DNA from: Aliiroseovarius marinus
Lineage (GTDB): Bacteria > Pseudomonadota > Alphaproteobacteria > Rhodobacterales > Rhodobacteraceae
NCBI RefSeq assembly: GCF_004360145.1
Contig: NZ_ML178717.1
Location: 4,338 to 68,337 of the forward strand
Reading direction: 5' to 3'
Length of the DNA: 64,000 nt
Below are positions 59,644 through 64,000 of the stretch, piece by piece. The position numbers and the translations under genes were made by a program. Position 1 is the stretch's first letter. Each line of letters begins with the position of its first letter. The notes under the pieces were generated by a model that worked only from the letters and a program-made list of their open reading frames with translations, did no database searches and was not told the DNA's origin.

Positions 59644-59808
59644 CATGCCTCCTGAGGTTTTGTCCAAGCTTACCGCAGCCGTGCTGTGATCATAGGGCCA
59701 GCTTCGCGAAAGAGTTGTACAATTTGGATTTGCGCCTCTTCCCCCTGCGAATGATGCGACATATAGTGGCCGAAAGAAAAAAACACTCAAGATACCGGGG
59801 ATAGTGGC

Positions 59809-60621
59809 GTGGCACATATTATTGTTGTCGGGAACGAAAAGGGCGGTGCGGGTAAGTCGACCGTGTCGATGCATGTGGCGACCTCGCTGTCACGCTTGGG
59901 GCACCGCGTGGGCGTGCTGGATCTGGACTTGCGCCAGCAAACCTTTGGCCGGTTCATCGAAAACCGCAAGGTCACGATGGAGCGTGAAGGCACCGATCTG
60001 CCGACGCCTGAGTACCACGATCTGCCCGACATTGATCCGTCCGAGCTGAAAGACGGCGAGAATCCGTATGACCGCCGTTTGGCGATGGCCATTGCCTCGC
60101 TCGAACACAGCCAGGACTTCATCCTGATCGACTGCCCCGGCTCGCACACCCGCCTGAGCCAAGTGGCGCATTCGCTGGCCGATACGCTGGTGACGCCTCT
60201 GAATGACAGTTTCGTTGATTTCGACCTGCTGGCCCACATTGATCCGACCTCGGGCAAGGTCACCGGCCCGTCTGTCTATTCCGAGATGGTGTGGAACGCC
60301 CGCCAACTGCGTGCCAAGGCCGGTCTGAAGCCAATGGATTGGGTCGTCGTGCGCAACCGTCTGGGCGCTCAGATGATGCACAACAAGAAGAAGATGGGCG
60401 ATGCGATTGACGAGCTGTCGCGCCGCATCGGCTTCCGCGTGGCCCCCGGCTTTAACGAACGCGTCATTTTCCGCGAGCTCTTCACCCGCGGCCTGACCCT
60501 GTTGGACCTGCGCGACATCGGCGTTATGGGGCAGATGAACATCTCGAACGTCGCTGCCCGTCAGGAACTGCGCGAGCTGATGAAGGCCCTGAACCTGCCG
60601 GGTGTCGAAGTCAAAATCTGA
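59809..60621 (+). CDS. mipZ: division plane positioning ATPase MipZ
   Basis: This 270-residue P-loop ATPase of the ParA/MinD superfamily has the deviant Walker A KGGAGKST near residue 11, Walker A' LDLDLRQQTFGRF and DCPGSHT. In alphaproteobacteria MipZ forms a gradient from the pole-bound ParB and blocks FtsZ, placing the Z-ring mid-cell. The GTG at 59809 is the start used by this frame. It is divergent from the Lin0512 pair over 165 bases, in which no gene was seen. Confidence 0.95.
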   Translation: MAHIIVVGNEKGGAGKSTVSMHVATSLSRLGHRVGVLDLDLRQQTFGRFIENRKVTMEREGTDLPTPEYHDLPDIDPSELKDGENPYDRRLAMAIASLEHSQDFILIDCPGSHTRLSQVAHSLADTLVTPLNDSFVDFDLLAHIDPTSGKVTGPSVYSEMVWNARQLRAKAGLKPMDWVVVRNRLGAQMMHNKKKMGDAIDELSRRIGFRVAPGFNERVIFRELFTRGLTLLDLRDIGVMGQMNISNVAARQELRELMKALNLPGVEVKI

Positions 60622-60683
60622 CGCTGCGCGCCCGCAGGCCGAATTCTCTTTTCGCAGGCATTTTCAGGGGCTAGGCTCGCCTC

Positions 60684-61631
60684 ATGTTGCGTTATCTGAT
60701 CACCCGCGCCCTGTCGCTTGGGGCAAGCCTAATCGTGGCCTCGCTGGTGATCTTCGCGATGATCGAGGTCATCCCAGGCGACCCAGCCTCGTTCATGTTG
60801 GGGCTGAATGCGTCCCCTGATACGGTCGCGGCCCTGCGTGATGATCTGGGCCTAAACGGATCCGTGACCACGCGCTATGTCAACTGGGTGGGAGGCCTTC
60901 TGGTCGGGGATTTCGGCACCTCTTACACCTATCGCGTACCGGTGTCCGAGCTGATTCTGGAGCGCCTTCAGGTATCCCTGCCGTTGGCCCTGTTTGCCCT
61001 GATCCTGTCCACGCTGATCGCCATTCCCGTCGGATTAGTCGCCGCCGCACGCCGCGGACAGATGACGGATTACACCATCATGGGCGCAACCCAGATGGGC
61101 ATCGCGGTTCCGAATTTCTGGTTCGCCATGCTGCTGGTTCTGGTCTTCGCGGTGCAGCTCCGCTGGTTCTCAGCCGGAGGTTTTCCGGGCTGGGACAATG
61201 GCATCGGCCCTGCGGTGAAAGCGCTCACCTTGCCCGCCATCGCATTGGCCCTGCCGCAGGCGTCGATCCTCGCCCGCGTCATGCGCTCGTCGCTGCTGGA
61301 CGTGCTGCATCAGGACTATATGCGCACCGCCCGCGCCAAGGGGCTGAGCGTCGCACAAGCCACCCGCCGCCACGCGCTGCGCAATGCCATGATCCCGGTC
61401 CTGACCATCATCGGGCTGCAATTCAGCTTCCTTCTGGCGGGCGCGATCATCATCGAGAACGTGTTCTTCCTGCCCGGCCTTGGGCGACTGATCTTCCAAG
61501 CAATCACCCAACGCGATTTGGTGGTGGTTGAAAGCGTCGTGATGCTGTTGGTCTTCGCCGTCATCCTTGTGACTTTCCTTGTCGACGTGGCCTATGCGGT
61601 CGTGGATCCACGGCTCAGGAGGCCTGCATGA
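60684..61631 (+). CDS. peptide/nickel-type ABC permease (DppB-like)
   Basis: This 315-residue permease has a first helix at residues 8-30, and the N-terminal LITRALSLGASLIVASLVIFAMIEVIPGDP typical of DppB/OppB. The cytoplasmic loop is ARAKGLSVAQATRRHALRNAMIPVLT. It starts one gene unit that lacks a binding protein within the window. Substrates of this class are peptides, nickel, or other oligomers. Confidence 0.9.
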   Translation: MLRYLITRALSLGASLIVASLVIFAMIEVIPGDPASFMLGLNASPDTVAALRDDLGLNGSVTTRYVNWVGGLLVGDFGTSYTYRVPVSELILERLQVSLPLALFALILSTLIAIPVGLVAAARRGQMTDYTIMGATQMGIAVPNFWFAMLLVLVFAVQLRWFSAGGFPGWDNGIGPAVKALTLPAIALALPQASILARVMRSSLLDVLHQDYMRTARAKGLSVAQATRRHALRNAMIPVLTIIGLQFSFLLAGAIIIENVFFLPGLGRLIFQAITQRDLVVVESVVMLLVFAVILVTFLVDVAYAVVDPRLRRPA

Positions 61632-62452
61632 CCCGCCTACCCGCCCAGCTTTGGATCGGCGCGGTGCTCAGCATCGTGCTCTTGGCCGCTGCGCTGATCT
61701 CGTTCCTGTGGACGCCCTATGACGTCACCGCGTTGAACATCGCGGACAAGCTGAAGGCGCCCTCGGCCGAGTACCTTCTGGGCACTGACCATTTCGGCCG
61801 AGACCTCTTGTCCATGCTGATGGAGGGCGGTCGGATTTCCATTGCCGTCGCCGTTTTGGCCGTCGGCATCGGCATGGGCATCGGCGTCCCCTTAGGTCTG
61901 ATGGCCGCCGCCAATCGGGGCGGCTGGCTGGATGAAATCATCATGCGCGGCAATGACCTGATCTTCGCCTTCCCCTCGCTAGTCATCGCGATCCTGATCA
62001 CCGCCACCTTCGGCCCCTCTGCCACCAACGCGATCATCGCCATCGGTATCTTCAATATCCCGGTCTTTGCCCGTGTCGCCCGCGGTGGCGCGCTAACCAT
62101 CTGGACGCGTGAATTCATCATGGCCGCCCGTGTTGCGGGCAAAGGCAAGGCCCGCATCAGTGTTGAGCACATCCTACCCAACATCGCCAACCTATTGATC
62201 GTGCAGGGAACTATTCAGTTTTCGTTGGGCATTCTGGCCGAAGCGGGCCTGTCTTATGTGGGCCTTGGCGCCCAGCCGCCCACCCCCAGCTGGGGCCGCA
62301 TGCTCGCCGACGCGCAGACCATGATCTATTCCACCCCGCGCCTCGCCATCGCACCGGGTCTGGCGATTGTCGTCATGGTGCTGGGGCTAAACCTGATGGG
62401 TGACGGGCTGCGTGATCTGCTGGATCCCCGGATCAGAAGGGCGCGCGAATGA
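61628..62452 (+). CDS. peptide/nickel-type ABC permease (DppC-like)
   Basis: This 274-residue partner permease has the DppC segment LLGTDHFGRDLLSMLMEGGRISI and an EAA loop AARVAGKGKARISVEHILPNIANLL. It overlaps both neighbours by four bases (ATGA), so it is coupled to the upstream permease and downstream ATPase. Confidence 0.9.
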   Translation: MTRLPAQLWIGAVLSIVLLAAALISFLWTPYDVTALNIADKLKAPSAEYLLGTDHFGRDLLSMLMEGGRISIAVAVLAVGIGMGIGVPLGLMAAANRGGWLDEIIMRGNDLIFAFPSLVIAILITATFGPSATNAIIAIGIFNIPVFARVARGGALTIWTREFIMAARVAGKGKARISVEHILPNIANLLIVQGTIQFSLGILAEAGLSYVGLGAQPPTPSWGRMLADAQTMIYSTPRLAIAPGLAIVVMVLGLNLMGDGLRDLLDPRIRRARE

Positions 62453-64000
62453 TTAAGATCCAGAACCTCTCGCTGTCGATCCACGACACGCCGATCCTGC
62501 AGGACGTGGACCTGTCCATTGCGCTCGGTCAGGTGGTTGGGCTGGTGGGCGAAAGTGGGTCGGGAAAATCGATGACTGCACTCGCATTAATGGGCCTTCT
62601 GCCGCGCGGGGCCGAGCTCTCGGGGCGGGTCATGTTGGACGAAACGGACCTCTCGACGCTAGACGAACCCGCGCTCTGCGACATTCGCGGGCGGCGGATC
62701 TCGATGATCTTTCAGGAGCCGATGACGGCTCTGAACCCGGTGAAAACCATTGGGGATCAGGTGGCCGAGACGCTCTTGATCCACACAGACACCTCGAAGA
62801 CAGACGCCTTGCGCATCGCCGCCGAGAAGCTGACCCGCGTGGGTCTGCCGCAGGACCGTTTTCCGCTGGACCGTTATCCGCACGAGCTGTCGGGTGGCCA
62901 GCGACAGCGCGTCTGCATCGCCATGGCCATCGCGCTCCACCCCGACCTTTTGATCGCGGACGAACCCACGACAGCACTGGACGTCACCACGCAGGCGCAG
63001 ATCCTCGATCTGTTGAAGGAACTCGTCGCCGAGGAAGGCATGGGCCTGCTTCTGATCACCCACGATCTGGCCGTGGTCGCGGGCATGGCCGATCACGTCG
63101 CAGTCATGCGCAAGGGCGAGATCGTCGAACAGGGCGAGACTGAGCAGCTTTTCCGCACCATGTCGCACCCCTATACGCGCCAGTTGCTTGAAGCCTCTGG
63201 TCACGCGCCAGATGGCGACGCGCAGCCCAGCGCCACGCCGCTTTTGCAGGTGAATGGTGCCACCCGCGACTATCCTCTGCCTCGCACGCGCCTCTTCGGC
63301 CCCGCCCCGCAATTCCGCGCAGTGGATGGTATCAGCTTCACGCTGAACAAGGGCGAAAGCCTTGGGCTGGTCGGGGAAAGCGGCTGCGGAAAATCCACGA
63401 TCAGCCGCGCCATTCTGGGGCTTGAGGCGCTACAAGGTGGGGAAATTCTGTTGAACGGGACGCCCATCACACCCGATATGGACCCCACCCGCCGCGCCGG
63501 GCTTCAGGTCGTCTTCCAAGACCCCTATGGCAGCTTCAATCCACGCTGGACCGTCGAAAAGCTGGTTGCTGAACCGTTCCACCTGCTTGGCAAACGGCCT
63601 GAGGATTGGCGCGACCGTGTGCGGCACGCGCTGGCCGAGGTCGGCTTGCCGGGTGAGGCCATGACCCGCTATCCGCACGAATTCTCAGGCGGGCAGCGCC
63701 AACGTATCGCCATCGCCCGCGCCTTGATCCTGCGCCCGGAGTTGATCGTGCTGGACGAGGCCGTGTCGGCACTGGATGTCTCGATCCGCGCGGATATTCT
63801 GGACCTGCTGGCCGACCTGCAAGCCAAGCACGGGCTGGCCTATTTGTTCATCAGCCACGACCTTGGTGTCGTGCGCAATGTCACCGACCGCGTGCTGGTC
63901 ATGCGCGCGGGGCAGATCGTGGAAGAGGGCGACACGGACACCGTTTTTGCTCACCCGCAACATGACTACACTCGAAACCTGATAAACGCGGCGCCGGTCA
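62449..64000 (+). CDS. fused double-ATPase of the peptide importer (partial)
   Basis: This protein runs past the right edge; 517 residues are present. Two full ABC ATPase domains are joined. The first has Walker A GESGSGKS (34-41), signature LSGGQRQR and Walker B LLIADEP. The second begins near residue 280 with GESGCGKST, signature FSGGQRQR and LIVLDEA. This is the DppD-DppF or GsiA-like fused form. The stop codon is outside the window. Confidence 0.92.
   Translation, partial: MIKIQNLSLSIHDTPILQDVDLSIALGQVVGLVGESGSGKSMTALALMGLLPRGAELSGRVMLDETDLSTLDEPALCDIRGRRISMIFQEPMTALNPVKTIGDQVAETLLIHTDTSKTDALRIAAEKLTRVGLPQDRFPLDRYPHELSGGQRQRVCIAMAIALHPDLLIADEPTTALDVTTQAQILDLLKELVAEEGMGLLLITHDLAVVAGMADHVAVMRKGEIVEQGETEQLFRTMSHPYTRQLLEASGHAPDGDAQPSATPLLQVNGATRDYPLPRTRLFGPAPQFRAVDGISFTLNKGESLGLVGESGCGKSTISRAILGLEALQGGEILLNGTPITPDMDPTRRAGLQVVFQDPYGSFNPRWTVEKLVAEPFHLLGKRPEDWRDRVRHALAEVGLPGEAMTRYPHEFSGGQRQRIAIARALILRPELIVLDEAVSALDVSIRADILDLLADLQAKHGLAYLFISHDLGVVRNVTDRVLVMRAGQIVEEGDTDTVFAHPQHDYTRNLINAAPV

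Noticed and set aside
1-64000. CRISPR arrays, tRNA or rRNA genes, insertion sequences, prophage genes
   Set aside because: None were recognised; all larger repeats found are operators or hairpins described above, and gene content is ordinary chromosomal.

Overview
The window reads as chromosomal DNA of an alphaproteobacterium of the Rhodobacterales (Roseobacter group). The evidence is high GC, tightly packed operons with ATGA/TGATG overlaps, a MipZ division-site ATPase, a PhoT-like long PhnE, a carboxyspermidine-type polyamine pathway, a DUF6552 small membrane protein and the alphaproteobacterial ffh/rpsP/rimM/trmD/rplS neighbourhood. No phage, insertion sequence, CRISPR array, rRNA or tRNA gene was seen. 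The species cannot be named from the sequence alone.

Layout. (1) 0-2 kb: an exported lipoprotein with a possible polysaccharide-lyase-like fold and a membrane fatty acid desaturase. (2) 2.2-16.1 kb: a complete phosphonate (C-P lyase) locus. It comprises the uptake system phnCDE1E2, a hexapeptide acyltransferase, a first phnM behind the regulator phnF, the divergent phnGHIJKLN operon, a 2H-phosphoesterase-like (DUF1045) gene tail to tail with phnN, and a second, canonical phnM. No PhnP is visible, and the DUF1045 protein is a candidate to replace it. (3) 16.1-25.7 kb: a LacI-controlled sugar operon with a binding-protein ABC importer, a GH63/MGH1-like glycoside hydrolase, a D-lyxose/D-mannose isomerase, a PfkB (fructo)kinase and gap. 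Together they suggest import and breakdown of a mannosylated compatible solute such as mannosylglycerate. (4) 25.9-31.1 kb: a four-gene route from arginine to spermidine (speA, carboxyspermidine dehydrogenase, nspC, speB), followed by ppsA and a convergent calcium-type P-ATPase.

(5) 36.4-42.2 kb: an omega-aminotransferase, a creatinase/ectoine-hydrolase-like M24 protein and an M20 deacylase, then an atypical SDR with DUF6552 and a divergent LysR regulator. (6) 42.2-49.6 kb: acyl-CoA synthetase, exporter-type ABC protein, and small exported or stress proteins (rhodanese, ABM monooxygenase, zinc-finger protein, UspA). (7) 49.8-58.9 kb: translation and secretion genes (ffh, rpsP, rimM, trmD, rplS, rpmE) interleaved with a GNAT, chorismate mutase, bluB, a phosphotransferase, MscS and a TetR/oxidoreductase pair with three identical operator cores. 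(8) 58.9-64 kb: a tandem Lin0512 pair, mipZ, and a Dpp/Opp-type peptide importer whose fused double ATPase runs off the right edge.

Where the longest open frame began too early, starts were moved to the ATG/GTG/TTG preceded by a Shine-Dalgarno sequence or overlapping the previous stop. Function calls rest on motifs and gene context read by eye; no database search was run.
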